Source: Paraphaeosphaeria minitans
Taxonomy: Eukaryota > Ascomycota > Dothideomycetes > Pleosporales > Didymosphaeriaceae
Direction: 5' to 3'
DNA length: 64,000 nucleotides
Assembly: GCA_015832175.1 (NCBI GenBank)
Contig: WJXW01000007.1
Location: forward strand, 2,232,001 to 2,296,000
The notes under the pieces were generated by a model, which was not told the DNA's origin, made no database searches, and was given only the letters and a program-made list of their open reading frames with translations. This document shows positions 43,780-55,772 of this stretch, piece after piece. The translations under genes and the position numbers were made by a program. The stretch's first letter is position 1; the number at the start of each line of letters is the position of its first letter.

Positions 43780-44711
43780 CTCTTCGTCGGAGACATTTTC
43801 GAACCTTTAGACCGCCGTCTCCATTAGCTTAAACTATTTGTTATCACTCAGTCCCTAACCTAGTGGCTTTAGGGTTAAGGATGTATCAGGGACAACAAAA
43901 TAATCCGCTCGTCAACCACTCGAAGAGCAATACACCGATTGTGAAGGCTGGTAACCACAACTTCGGGACTGATATATGAAAATTTGGACACGTTCATCTG
44001 AGACCATGCGACGATGCCGCTGTGGCTTGCCTTTCTTCCCACGTATTCCGACAGTGCTTGGGTCAAGTCAATACACGCACGCCATCTCCACATTCCGCCC
44101 TGGCTGAGAAATTCACGGACGTCTTCCCGTACTTTGGCGTATGATGGCGTGTGGCGTAGACAGTGCTATTAGATGGGACATCTAGGGAGTGAGGGTGCCG
44201 GTCAACGCTATTACGGAGTGTGGGTTAGCGCACGGAAAGTGGACGAGACGGACGGATGAAACCCTGAAAGATGCTGTTTACGCCGTCTCTGCAGTTGATG
44301 GATGGCACGTCTATGCATGGTATTCGTTCGGATAGAGCGTTCCTTCCCCAGATATCAAACTTGCCCGCATTTTAGGTGGTTCCTGCATGATAGGGTTTGT
44401 CTCCACTCCACTCCACTTTCCGAGAAACCCCCAATAAGTTTGGTGCACGTCCACCTCTTTCGTGCTTCCGTGCTTTCGTGCTCCAGCCTCACTCCTCCGA
44501 AATGTCACCGGTATCGACAACGCAACGCAGGCGTCGCCGCACGGTTGATTTGCACGTCCCGGGTTAGACTTCATGCGATTGCCAGGTTTTTAATCGACAG
44601 TATTACCGTGCAGATCACTTAGAACGGCACTTGGACTTACGTGAGATCACACTGGGGCGAGCCGACGTCAAAATCCTGAGTCTTGACAGATCGTAATGTG
44701 CGACCATTTCG
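43780..44711. other. Intergenic region between two pseudogenes
   Basis: About 930 bp between the divergently oriented MFS and regulator relics. No coding motif. It would have been the shared promoter of the intact ancestors. Confidence 0.45.
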
Positions 44712-45920
44712 ATGCGAAAATTGCCCAGCGGCCTTCAATCCAGGGATCTGCCCCCACGACATCAGACGAACCACGAAAAGAATGTCACCAAAGGCCAGAT
44801 TGGTTACTATATCTCGGACAGAGCAGTCAAAGCTTGCGATGCGTGTGTGATGTCCAAAGTCAAATGCGAGAACTCAAGGCCTTGCCAAAGATGTACAAAG
44901 AAGGTAAGCCGGATACGACTTGCAACAGGAAACACTTCTCGCTTGCCGGATTTATATACTATGCTGTCTTAACTCAAGCTGATCCGATACCCACATCGTA
45001 CTTAGATTTTTGGTTCTATTTCAGGGGTAGTGTTGACAATTTTACAGGCTATAGATACCGACTCGCAACCAGCACGCGTTAATTAAACACGACGGCGTTA
45101 CTATTAATAAACAACACATTAACGTTCTCTACATCGCCGCATAAGCCATGTTCATCAAACGTCGTTATTCCAGACAGCCTGTTTTAAGGTGCTTGAGATT
45201 GTATCTTTCAGCTGGTCTCAAAAACATCAGCAAGTCGCATTATAATACCATCCTTTCTGTCCACAGATGATCTTGACAAGCTGATCAAGTAAATCGAAAC
45301 ATACTCCACCCTGTCTCAACTCACACTGACTCGTACCCCCACCTTAGAGTTAGTATCGCCAAAAGAATAGAGACGGACGCTTTCATACATCCCTATACGT
45401 TTAAATTTAAAAGCCATAGTCTAGAATTACTTGTTGCCCTGATAGCTGCGGGTTGGATTTGCTTTAGCCTTCCCTCAGTCAACCGCACAGGTCTTGTGCT
45501 CTAGGAGATTGTGAAGGTTGCCCTACAAAACTTTACAGAACTAGACAACAGCGCCTTCCGCGATCTGCAATACCTCCAGGTTTCTTTGATTTGGCTAGAT
45601 ATTGTGTGCCTGCGGATACCTGCGAAAGATGGAGATCGCCGAGAGCAACTTGCTTCAGCTAGTGACGGCAATGCGACGCGCCGGGAGATACGACAAAGTC
45701 GCATAGTCACCCACCTTTTCCAGCCTTGATGATAGTGCAGATGAGAACGAGCATAAGTGGCGCGAGTGGCTTCAGTTCGAGTCCTACAAGCGGCTTGCCT
45801 GCCATCTATTTGAGCATGACATGAACATGGCCATGGTAAGCAAATGCCGGTTAGAAAGTGGATGTGCCTGAGATAGACACCACCCTATTGTAGCTCACGC
45901 TGATATCGTATCTGGAATAA
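44712..45920 (+). pseudogene. Decayed Zn2Cys6 transcription factor
   Basis: Two recognisable ends of one regulator, separated by degenerate AT-rich sequence. At 44,830-44,905 the frame reads KACDACVMSKVKC, then ENSRPCQRCTKK, five cysteines of a zinc cluster, followed by a gtaagc donor before the sixth. At 45,500-45,600 comes VALQNFTELDNSAFRDLQYL then QVSLIWLDI. After a frame change, MEIAESNLLQLVTAMRRAGR, then an in-frame TAG, then WREWLQFESYKRLACHLFEH and DMNMAMV, the middle-homology region of fungal regulators. A gtaagc...tgtag intron then joins LTLISYLE and a stop. The in-frame TAG and frame change show it is not functional. Probably the former regulator of the adjacent relics. Confidence 0.75.
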
Positions 45921-46481
45921 ACGTAAACACATTAAGTCATACCGGGTTCTTTTGCCTTGAACACATGCAAATCACGCTCAAGCACATGACTATAAGGCAC
46001 ACGCGGAAGAGGTTCATCAAAGCGGAATGGGAACAGCAGCGGAGACCCTACTACGGTTACGGTACGGTTGGTAGCCACTACGGTACGGATGGTACGGTAG
46101 AGAGACCAGTACGGTACGGGTAGTGAACCTTAGTGATAAAATAAGTCGTATACAACGTAGTTATTGTTAAAATAGTAGACAAACCTCCTAAATAAGAAAA
46201 TGGCGTAAGTTTAGCTTTTAGTATGCTAGGTATTATTTATAGTCTAAATTGCTGCATTTAACGCTTAAACGCCTTTATAAGCTTAACTCACGCCTCCTTC
46301 CTGATTAGGAAACCACAGAGCCGTATTACGGTTCAAAAAGCTACTACTGATGGTTATTATTACGGTGGAAGGTCTCCTACTGTACTGATTGCTCGAAAAG
46401 GTCTTTATACCGTACCGTAGCAACCGTGTTACCGACTGTTGGACGCGCTGGGGAACAGTAAATCTTTTTGCACTTCGATAT
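45921..46481. repeat. AT-rich segment bracketed by TACGG clusters
   Basis: TACGGTACGG-type clusters lie at 46,048-46,121 (plus orientation) and 46,408-46,434 (inverted, accgtaccgta). Between them are about 290 bp of AT-rich DNA. The motif ggagacc at 46,041 is repeated inverted at about 46,372-46,378. This could be a short inverted-repeat element such as a MITE; no target-site duplication was found. Confidence 0.4.
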
Positions 46482-47760
46482 CTACAACGGTACGAATGGC
46501 AAAATGATCTTGCTAGGAGTACTAGGGCCAATGTGGATGCGATGCTCGCCTTTATTCTTCTCCTCCTCGGGCAGCGTTTTCGAGAAAGCAGAGTATTCTG
46601 CAATACCAGGGAACGACCCACCGACTTGCATGCTAATGGTTTCTCCCTCGTCAAAGTCCACACCCATGGACCATATTACAATCTCCAGCTTGACCACCTC
46701 TCCCGGCTCGATCTTCTCCTCAATTTCGTGAGGGTGGAAGGGGAATTGTGGATGGATCGACTTTTCCGGGATGAATCGGCGGTGGCTTGCTCGTAATACG
46801 CCGAAACTTCCGGGATGCAGGTTCAGGCTCTGTCGGTCCTTCTCTGGGATCTTGTCGATGGACTTGATCCCAGTTGGCACGGCGGCGAATGGGAAGCATA
46901 GGTGAAACAGGAGCTTGCTGTTCTTGTCTCGCTTGCGGAGGATGATGTAGGTGTTCATATCGTTTTGGTCCTTGCAGGACATATAGAGGACAGCTTTCGG
47001 AAGGCCACTGAGGCGCGAGCGCTGTGGAAAGGTATATGAGAACTCGGCGATCGAGGTCGTGGACGTGGAGTCGTAAGAGACGACTGCGTCCGCTGTTGCT
47101 GCCTGTTCTTTCAAGCCGTCCTGCGAGAGGAAGAAGTCGCGATAGTCGGTTCCCGGGATAGGAAAGTCCGCGAACGCATTGTCATTGATGGCTTCCCGAT
47201 CGCCGAATTGCAGCGCCAACCACCTCACCTTTGGCGTCTAGTTCCAATCGTTGTTCTCGCCGCGCAGGAACTTGTTAAAGTGCTTGTGCAATTCTTTGTC
47301 GGAAGACGGCTCGCAGTACAACTCGTACCACTCCTGGTTGGAGCTCCACCGTATCCACTTGTTGTCGTGCGGCAATTCCAACCATTGCGAACCGAACCCA
47401 TTGTGTGGATGCTGCTGAAATCACTTCCGCTAATGAAGACTGGGACTTGGATCTTTGAGATGTTGGCTCGTTTGTCCTCCCAATACGCGTTGAAGACTGG
47501 CGACCTTCGATACATTTCGGCAAAGTCTTCGATACCGCCGCCAGGGTTGTTCGTCTTGATGATGTAATGTGTGATCAGATCGAAATTGGACATATTGAAC
47601 ACACCACCGCGGACGAATTGCTCCCGGTAGATATCAGCCAATCTTTCCCAGGGAGCGATGGCTGCGAGATGGGGAGGCCGGAGACTCGCGACGTGCCACT
47701 GAATAATAGCCAACGCCGAGTGGATGCAAGTTGGAAAAGATCAACCTCGAGCCTGGCGAT
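46482..47760 (-). pseudogene. Broken CocE/NonD (S15-type) hydrolase gene
   Basis: Relic of an alpha/beta-hydrolase with the C-terminal PepX-like jelly-roll domain. Catalytic-domain remnants: SALAIIQWHVASLRPPHLAA then IAPWERLADIYREQ, GIEDFAEMYRRSPVFNAYW and VPVFISGSDFSSIHTMGS. The frame then shifts near 47,380 and continues ELPHDNKWIRWSSNQEWYEL, and an in-frame TAG near 47,239 falls inside LRGENNDWN/TPKVRWLALQ. The C-terminal domain (47,228-46,482) is intact and ends SKIILPFVPL. The nucleophile Ser may remain (HSALA) but the glycines of the G-x-S elbow are gone, and the N-terminal 200 or so residues are absent. So it is 5'-truncated, frameshifted and stop-interrupted. Confidence 0.82.
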
Positions 47761-47815
47761 CTGGCAAGCCGCCTGCACTTTGTTTTTCAAGTTTAAAGAC
47801 TGACCATGTGCTTAG

Positions 47816-48100
47816 GTACTGTGGGACACTCGTACCATGTACTACGCATGTTTCCCGCAGGGCGAGCGCATCCGCCACGTTCAATACGTGTGCATGACTC
47901 CTCGCAAGTTCGCCAAGCAGGAGGATCTGGATCTGAAGGCGGGACTGCTCAACGCATGGTAAGGAACGACGCACTGGCCGCATTGCAACATTCGCACGCA
48001 GGGTCCGCCGCTGAGAGATGGGAAGGTGGATCCGGTGGACAGGTCTGAGCCGCTCGAGAAGCCGGAGATTACGGATCGGTTGCTGCAGTTGGGGCGGTAG
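47816..48100 (+). pseudogene. Last exon of a phytanoyl-CoA dioxygenase (PhyH)-like gene
   Basis: A preserved acceptor (ctgaccatgtgcttag) leads into VLWDTRTMYYACFPQGERIR, HVQYVCMTPRKFAKQEDLDL and KAGLLNAW, then an in-frame TAA, then GTTHWPHCNIRTQGPPLRDG and EKPEITDRLLQLGR with a normal stop at 48098. These blocks match the C-terminal part of fungal PhyH-like Fe(II)/2-oxoglutarate dioxygenases. All upstream exons are missing; the sequence to the left belongs to the oppositely oriented hydrolase relic. The TAA confirms it is dead. Confidence 0.82.
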
Positions 48101-48530
48101 GTAAAGGCGTATTGCGGCTGGCACTTTTGCTTCGGATTTGCATACGCATGCGTGGTAGAGCTTTTTATATTCTTTCCCTCCTGCGCAGTTTGATTTTTGC
48201 TGGCTGGCTTTGTGGTGATGGGTTGAAGGGTTGGCAATGAGGATCCTTGCGCGACATCTTTGGCCATGTGAGCCGCGTGTTGTCAAACAAGTTTTACGAG
48301 CCTGTACCTACACGAATGCCGTGCATTGCCAAGTACCCACTTGGCGAGAGTTGGTCACGGGTGGTAAGATGGATGAGGTTGGCAGGTAGAGAGGTCGGAC
48401 CCAAGATTTTCAAGCATGCAGTTACTACCTAATGTCTGCACACCCATTCGTTCGTAGTGACTCCTTGTATCATCGTAAATGAATAAACATGAAAAGTAAA
48501 AGCATCTCCGCTCTCCACCAATCAGATACC
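48101..48530. other. Intergenic region, nothing recognised
   Basis: About 430 bp between the PhyH-like relic and the 3' end of the cutinase gene. No motif. Confidence 0.5.
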
Positions 48531-49345
<815 letters not shown>

Positions 49346-50410
49346 CTTGAATTTCTTCGAAAAAAGAAGTTTCCTGTCTTGCAATCAAGTTAATGGGAGA
49401 CAACGAGAGACTGCAGACCCAAGGGCGACTTTGGAGAGAGCCGTATCGCTTTTCCGTCGAGATATCCATCGTTTAAATATCCACAGCTCAAAGTGCCCCC
49501 ATTCTCAAAATGTGATGTCCTCCGCTCCGCCAGGCTCCTAGTCTCTAGGAAAAAGCTTGGGATTTGTTTGTATGCATCTTCTTCGCCGACATTCGTCTCC
49601 TTGCAAGTCTCCTAGACGCGCAGCCAGTTAGGTAAAGAAGAAAACTTGGCGAGTTCCGTACGGCCTCCACCACTCACGGCATAGTTCCACCACACCAGAG
49701 TCCTGTGAGCATGCACGCCGTTGTGAGCAGTACATGTGGACCGGGTAGTCGCAGCGGAGGCTGCCAGGAACCGGGTGTAGCTCCGCTGTCCGTTCATGCC
49801 ACGAGTAGGCGCCGAGCGCGGGGTAAGAAGTACGAGGTCACGATGTCAATGCCGCTTGGGGCAGGTACACCTAGCGTACCGGTGTACTGTGATGACTTCT
49901 TCCTTGTGAGCCGTTAGAGCGGTGTGGCTGGACGTCAGAAGTTGGACCAACACCAACAAAGTCCATCAGCACCTAGTCTACCGCCAGAATCGAGCTCGGA
50001 CAACAAAATACCTAGTCTAGCGACCTTGGACACCGGACGGTTGCGGCCTCAGCGGTACTCGAGCCGTATGGGTGACCAATCAAATTGAGACAGGACAGCC
50101 CCCGTGAAAATCGAAGCGATGTCGATCAATCGTTCGATTACTGTGATTCATCAGTTCCCCCAAGGCCGCTAGACTAGAGGTAGGTAGGTGGATATCTAGT
50201 TGTCTGACCCCAACCCCCGCATTATTGTGATCCCAGTCCCTATCCCATTCCAAGACCAAGTGACCGAGGGACATGTAGCACTACGCTGTCAGTTATTGGT
50301 AGCCACAGCGAACGCATGAAAAAGGCACACAGCGCGAATAACATTTTTATAGTTCCTGCATTAGCATAATGTATACAAATCATGTGTATTCACCCTCCGT
50401 CGTGTTTCAG
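49346..50410. other. Intergenic region upstream of cutinase
   Basis: About 1.06 kb between the cutinase start and the 3' end of the trehalase gene. It has the TATA-like element noted, two copies of an acctagtcta motif near 49,972 and 50,011, and a run of taggtaggtagg near 50,177. No gene. Confidence 0.5.
49472..49479 (-). promoter_or_regulatory. Possible TATA element of the cutinase gene
   Basis: tatttaaa on the minus strand about 130 bp upstream of the ATG. Position and sequence fit a TATA box; otherwise unsupported. Confidence 0.35.
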
Positions 50411-52510
50411 TTACGTGAATCTCTTCACCCAATGCGCATCTCTGGTGTCGAGGTGTACGGCGCTTCTCTTGCGCTTGGTCGAGATATCAGCCGCAGTGAT
50501 GTTGCCACAGTCTGGCGTTTGCAAGTGCTGTCCAAACCTGTCAACTGCCCAGATCAAGACACCGTTGGACCATCCAAAGCCCTCGACGACCGTGTACTCT
50601 CCTCCACCACCTGCTGCATTGATGCTCTTGTCGGAGTACTTCTCAAACATGGTTCCATTGCCTTTTGAATTGGCGAGCTGGGCAATTTCTGGTGTACTGC
50701 CGCCAGTGACACGCCACGTGCAGAAGGTCGAATCCACGTATCGCTGTGCAAGACGAAGCGCCAGATCTTGCGTCCAGATGTAGTCTTCGGAGGTCTGATT
50801 GCTCTCGGATGCGGATTCAAGCGGCGTGTTGAGCAATCCCTCCATCAGCATGTGCATCAAGGGTGGCCATACATTAGGCTCGTCCCATTGCTGACCAGTT
50901 TGGATATTCGTGGCAGCGATTGCGCCTGCGCGGTCGTCGAGCAGCTCTTCGATGCGAGCATAGACACGGCGCAGAGCTGATGGGTTGTTCTTGATTTCCT
51001 CGGGTGCAGCTCCTAGCCAGAAGGGGTAGAATTGAGCTAGATGGAAGAATACCTGCTGACCAGCTGGTGCACCAGGAATATCATCATGGACAGTTGTGTT
51101 GTCTGCGATGGCATAGACATTCTTCGCACCAGAAGTCAAATTATAGTCGAAGTAGCTGTAGTGCTCAGCGTCCCACATCAGCGCAGTCATCGCGGCGCTT
51201 CGGTCAGCAGCCCGACTCGCCCATGCAGCAGCGGCAGTATAGTTGCCTTGGAAGCGATGGAAGTCCGCAATTGCGACTTCATTCGCATACAGTATCGAGT
51301 TTAGGTCGACCGGGAGGATGTTGACGGTGTTCAAGGACCGCAGAGGAGAGGATGTCTGCGTGACGCTGTCGGCCGGGTTCGCAATCCAGCGCGATGAGTA
51401 GTCCCAACCGCTCTCAGCACCAGAAGCCAGGTTGGCATACAGCTGGGCTTTTTGTTCTTCAGTGAGTGCCTTCGAAGCATTGAATATTTGCCCTTCCTCG
51501 TTGTAGTACGACGCATTGTTAGCAGTCACGTAGTCTTCATAGAAGGACTCGGGCCGCGGCTGGGTGTTCAACACGGCATAGTGGTTCTACGAATGTCAGA
51601 AAAGATTGCCTAAGTTGAGATACCCACTCACCAGACTGTAGTTCCTCCCCGCCCGCTCAAGGGTTACGGTTCGGTTGTTCACCCAAAATTCATACTCCTT
51701 CTCCAGCAACGGAAGAGCGCGCTCAAGGAGAGTGTAGTTCTGGGTGTATGCAACATATATGCGCACCATCTGCGTGAGGAGAGGCGGCTGCGACCGATTG
51801 AGATAATAGCGACGGGCGCCATTCGGGACAAAGCCGATCGTCTCCACCAGATCCAAGAAATTCTCGATGATGTTCTCCGCAATCTGTGTGAACGAGCCTT
51901 TGGTTCGCAGCAGACCTTCGATGATCCAGAAGCTGTCCCAGTAATACGGCTCTCGAAAACGACCGCCAGCAACAACAAAGGTCCGATTTACGGGAATGAA
52001 CGAGTTCACGCATTCCGTGCAATTGCTTGGCCCTGCATAGCGCCGTGTCAAATCAGGCCAAATGTCAATCACTTGAGATGTGAAGTTGGCGATTGCTGAG
52101 CTGTTGACGTTGTCCAAAAAGTCCGGTTGCGTCTCCAGCTGATCCGTGGGAACCGCCTCAAGTTCGCTGCCCGCCTCGCCGAAATACGTCGTCAGAAAAT
52201 CATTTAGAGCAGTATTATTCTGAATGGGTTTCTCGAGCTGATTGAAGGCATCAATGACTTCGCTGAGGGGTCTAATTGTAGGTCTGCAGATGTGTGAGTC
52301 GTTGTTCCATGTCTCCTCACTGATGACCTACAGATCCACAAACGTCTTGGAATCGGAAAACGGGCGAGCGAGCTCGATTTCTCGCAGAATGTCCCCGTAG
52401 CAGTAAATTGGCGAGTCACAGGGTGCGATCACAGAACCATTCTCATACAAGCCGGATGTAAATGGCACAATTGCAAGGATAATTGCGGCAGAAGCGCGTG
52501 AGGCTCTCAT
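50411..52510 (-). CDS. Secreted trehalase (GH37)
   Basis: Predicted extracellular or cell-wall alpha,alpha-trehalase splitting trehalose to glucose. Three exons on the minus strand: 52510-52332, 52283-51632 and 51586-50411; introns of 48 and 45 bp; 668 aa. A signal peptide (SAAIILAIVPFTSG) precedes CDSPIYCYGDIL, typical of secreted GH37 enzymes. Trehalase signature 1 is VAGGRFREPYYWDSF at about residue 165, and signature 2 is QQWDEPNVWPP at about residue 507. The intron-2 junction restores RNYSL/NHYAVLNTQPRPESFYEDY. More than ten N-x-S/T sites fit secretion. It lacks the regulatory N-terminal region of fungal cytosolic neutral trehalase (also GH37), and fungal acid trehalase is a different family (GH65), so this is a third type. 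Confidence 0.94.
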
Positions 52511-53867
52511 GACGGGGCTGGAAGAGGACAGGAGCAATTGAGCGCACTGCGTAACAGACAATGCGTTGCGGCTCCATGGCGCCTTTAAACGTTCTCGTCG
52601 ATCGGTCAGCAAAGTGCACCAGCAGCGCACAAAGAACCTGATCGTGCAGCAGGAAAAGGTGGGCCACTGCTGAGCCAACGTAGGTGGCTGGAGGACGAGG
52701 AATCGGCGAATACGGAACGGGAACCGCTTCCTTGGCACATGCTGGAGGAGCCCTCGTTAGGGTACTCGAACACGAGGCCGGCGATCCGACGCCTGTTGTC
52801 CGACGCGAAGCAGTGGCGTCACTGGTCTGTTTGTGGGGAGGATGGTGTTGGAGACGATGCCTGCAGGATGCGAGCTTTCCCCGCAACGTTCGTAGACTTA
52901 AATGTGGAGTTTCCTGTCACAGCTAGCGTCATGTAGAGCTTTAGGTCGTGCAGCGTCATCGCTCGGGCTATACAGCGTGAAAACCAGCAACCACCACCGC
53001 GGCGGACACAAAGAAGTGGATATTCATAGGGTAGGCACTGTTATTGCAATCCAGGTTGACTCGCTATACCATCAGTTTATATGTGTATGAAAGAATACCG
53101 TAGAGTGTTTCAAGTTCCGGATGAGCTACTCACAAGCGATCTAATCAAGAAAAGGGATGGGTTGTAACAGTGGAGAACAGAGAGGTTACGCTCGAGGGTA
53201 ATGGTAAACTCTCCTAGCTAGCTCATGCCGTGATTGAGAAACTCTACGGTAAGTTTACACAGGATAAGGTGCGCGTTTACTGTAAGCACTTTCCCATTCT
53301 TTGCGTAGGCCATCGTGGACCATGCATTCCTCGTATGATGTCGAATTGATCGCTGTTCAGGAAGGACCATGAAAATTCCACCCACAAGACCATAATCCCT
53401 TTGCAACGCTAATAAAGCCAAGAACCCTGCAACCCCGAGCCCGATCCCGCCATTTGAACGCCATGGTCCATGCACTTCTTCCAATTATCAACATCCTGCC
53501 GTGTGATCTCATATCCACCATGCAGATTAGCGGTGTGCCGAGAAGACGCAGGTCCAGTATTCCCTTGTACAGCATAAACCAATCAGCAGTTGCGCGGAAA
53601 GAGCCAGCAAGCAGACCGCACAGTATATGTGGCCGCGGCTGTTTGTATCCGGTTTAGGACTGTGGTTCTTGGTGTCATTGGCCGTGGACCTTTTCTGGTC
53701 CAGTGACTTTCCCTTTCACTGCGCTAAGCCCAACACGTTTTGCTGAGTCAACACACACACAGCAACAACTTTTGCAAGTTTGTTCGCAGTTTCTTCCTGC
53801 TACAAAATATCAAAACATCACGTAAGTCGACAACCCGCAGCCTCGTGCTCAGCTAACGCTCGCAAGC
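52511..53867. other. Intergenic region upstream of trehalase
   Basis: About 1.36 kb with no supported gene. Near its right end a gtaagtcg donor at 53,821 and a CTAAC...gcaag at about 53,850-53,866 could be a 5'-leader intron of the following weak gene. Confidence 0.4.
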
Positions 53868-54395
53868 ATGGCTTCCTATCGAGAACTAGACCCCGGTGAT
53901 TGGGGGTTGTGCAGTCTCTCCTTGACGATATCGAGGGCCATGCCTGCACCAACGACGTCACGTGAGCGCTGCCGCACATCTTCCAGGCAACCGAGGGTTG
54001 CGACCTCTGTGGTAAAGTATCAGGCGACGATCGATCGCTGGCATCAGCTTCAGGAGCGCTTTGACTCGCTGGTCGTGAAGCACGCGGCAGCATCGCGGCC
54101 GCCACCGCCGATCCCAAAGTCTTCGCGCCCTCGAGTCATCCCCTCAGCGGAGCCGACGTCCACTCCAAAAGGAAGCTCGTCCCAAGTGTTCTATTCGAGC
54201 CCTTCGCACGCAGCTCAGGCCAACGTTGCCTCAGCAAAGCCAACGTTCGCCCCCCTCCGCAATACCGCCTATCTAGAGCTTGCACGATGGCACCCTTCAC
54301 CGAGCACCTGGCCTCGAATGAAGTCTGGGCTCAGCTTTACGGTGGTTCAGCTGGGATTATGTTCGCCACCCATATTACGGTCGCCCCCACGGTAA
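53868..54395 (+). CDS. Doubtful hypothetical protein, 175 aa
   Basis: Not recognised. ATG frame of 175 codons preceded by a plausible leader intron. The middle (YQATIDRWHQLQERFDSLVV) looks helical and protein-like, followed by a Pro/Ser-rich stretch. Around 54,330-54,440 the plausible reading seems to jump frames (another frame reads FSWDYVRHPYYGRPHGKTDP), so the real gene may be spliced differently or decayed. Treat as a candidate only. Confidence 0.3.
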   Translation: MASYRELDPGDWGLCSLSLTISRAMPAPTTSRERCRTSSRQPRVATSVVKYQATIDRWHQLQERFDSLVVKHAAASRPPPPIPKSSRPRVIPSAEPTSTPKGSSSQVFYSSPSHAAQANVASAKPTFAPLRNTAYLELARWHPSPSTWPRMKSGLSFTVVQLGLCSPPILRSPPR

Positions 54396-55772
54396 GACCG
54401 ATCCAATCCATCGCGAGGTGATACTGGTCGCTCATCTGGTAATGCCAATGACCGTGGTGTGTCACGTTCTCGTGGCCGCCACCTTGACGACCGATCTAGG
54501 TCACTGCGAGATGATACTGAACGAATCGGCGAAAAACACACGAGCACCTCTCGCCTTCCGCCCTTCCCAGATAGATGAGGAGCGGCAAGAAGATGACATG
54601 GGGATTGGGCGGCTGTTCAGCGGCTAATAACCTGCTCATAGCCTCTCCTTCTTCTTCTTCTTCTTCTTTTTACTCCTCTTTTTTCTTCTTTTTTCTTCTC
54701 CTCTCTCCTCTTTTTTCTTCTCCCTTCCCTTCCCTTCCCTTCTTCTCTCTCTTCTGCCCATCGAGTGGATCTGTTTCTCTGATTTTTGAACTGATCTGAT
54801 GGCTATAAAAAGAGGGGTGCCACTTTACTTAGCAGTGATTATAGGTAGTGGCGACGGCGGGGCCACTATCCAGACAACTTTTTTCTATCGACGTACTGGC
54901 GCTTCTCGCTCTTCGAGGAAGAATTGCGGATGATTAAACTGTGAAGCCTATTGTTGACGTGCACGCGCCTTCCTCACTCGGCTTTCTCTCGCGTGGATAT
55001 ACTGCGATCGACGAGAGGCGTTGTTGACCTCTGTCCCATCTTCTCCCTCCTGGCCAGAAGAAAAATAAAGCATCCTGGGACACCTTGATACAGTCTAGCA
55101 TCTGCTTGATAAGCTCCGCTGCTGGAATTGCTTTGGAAGACGATACTTAAGGTTCTTTCGGCGCTAGACGTCGGGGTTTGTGAACGCAGTTGGTCAGGCT
55201 AACCCTCCCAGGCACGACTCGATACGTGCATGGGAGGGCTATGAGTACCAGCGCGTGGTCCCATACACGGGTTCTCAGCCGTCCGCTAGCGCGAGCACGA
55301 ATGTTGAGATGGATCTGGCGATAGTAGGTCGAGCAGCTGCTTCGTTCTCTTTACTTCATTTCAGCGAAGGGAAGGATGGTGTATTTTCCAGTAACTTGAA
55401 TTGTAAGACACGGCTGATTCTGCAATGTAAGTTTAGCCAAAAACAAAACAAGGCCCGTGTTGTTGTCGGCCTCTGGAAGATTCACTTGCACGGATGACGT
55501 CCACTTCTAGTCACGCCATGGGAAGGATGATGTGTCCTGGAGTACCTTACGATATGATACAATCCAATCGTATACTGTGATAGGTAGGCCGGGTACATGA
55601 CAAGGCCTGTAGAAGATACTGGAGGTGGCCATCTCGGATTGAGGTGAGGGCTCCAATTGTAGGTATGGTACCTAGGCAGGTAGCAGCGCACAGGCCGCAC
55701 CTTAAATCCCTCCCGACAGCAATTCCGAAAACTCTCCTCCGCCGTTCCGATCACCACGAACAACTCCCAACC
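54396..55772. other. Intergenic region with polypyrimidine tract
   Basis: About 1.38 kb. It holds the polypyrimidine block at 54,642-54,755 and, near the right end, gtaggtatggtacctaggcagg repeats upstream of the TGT gene. No gene supported. Confidence 0.45.
54642..54755. repeat. 114-bp polypyrimidine tract
   Basis: C/T only except for a single A at 54,672. It contains (cttctt)n and four ttccc units, so parts are mirror-symmetric. Confidence 0.95.
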
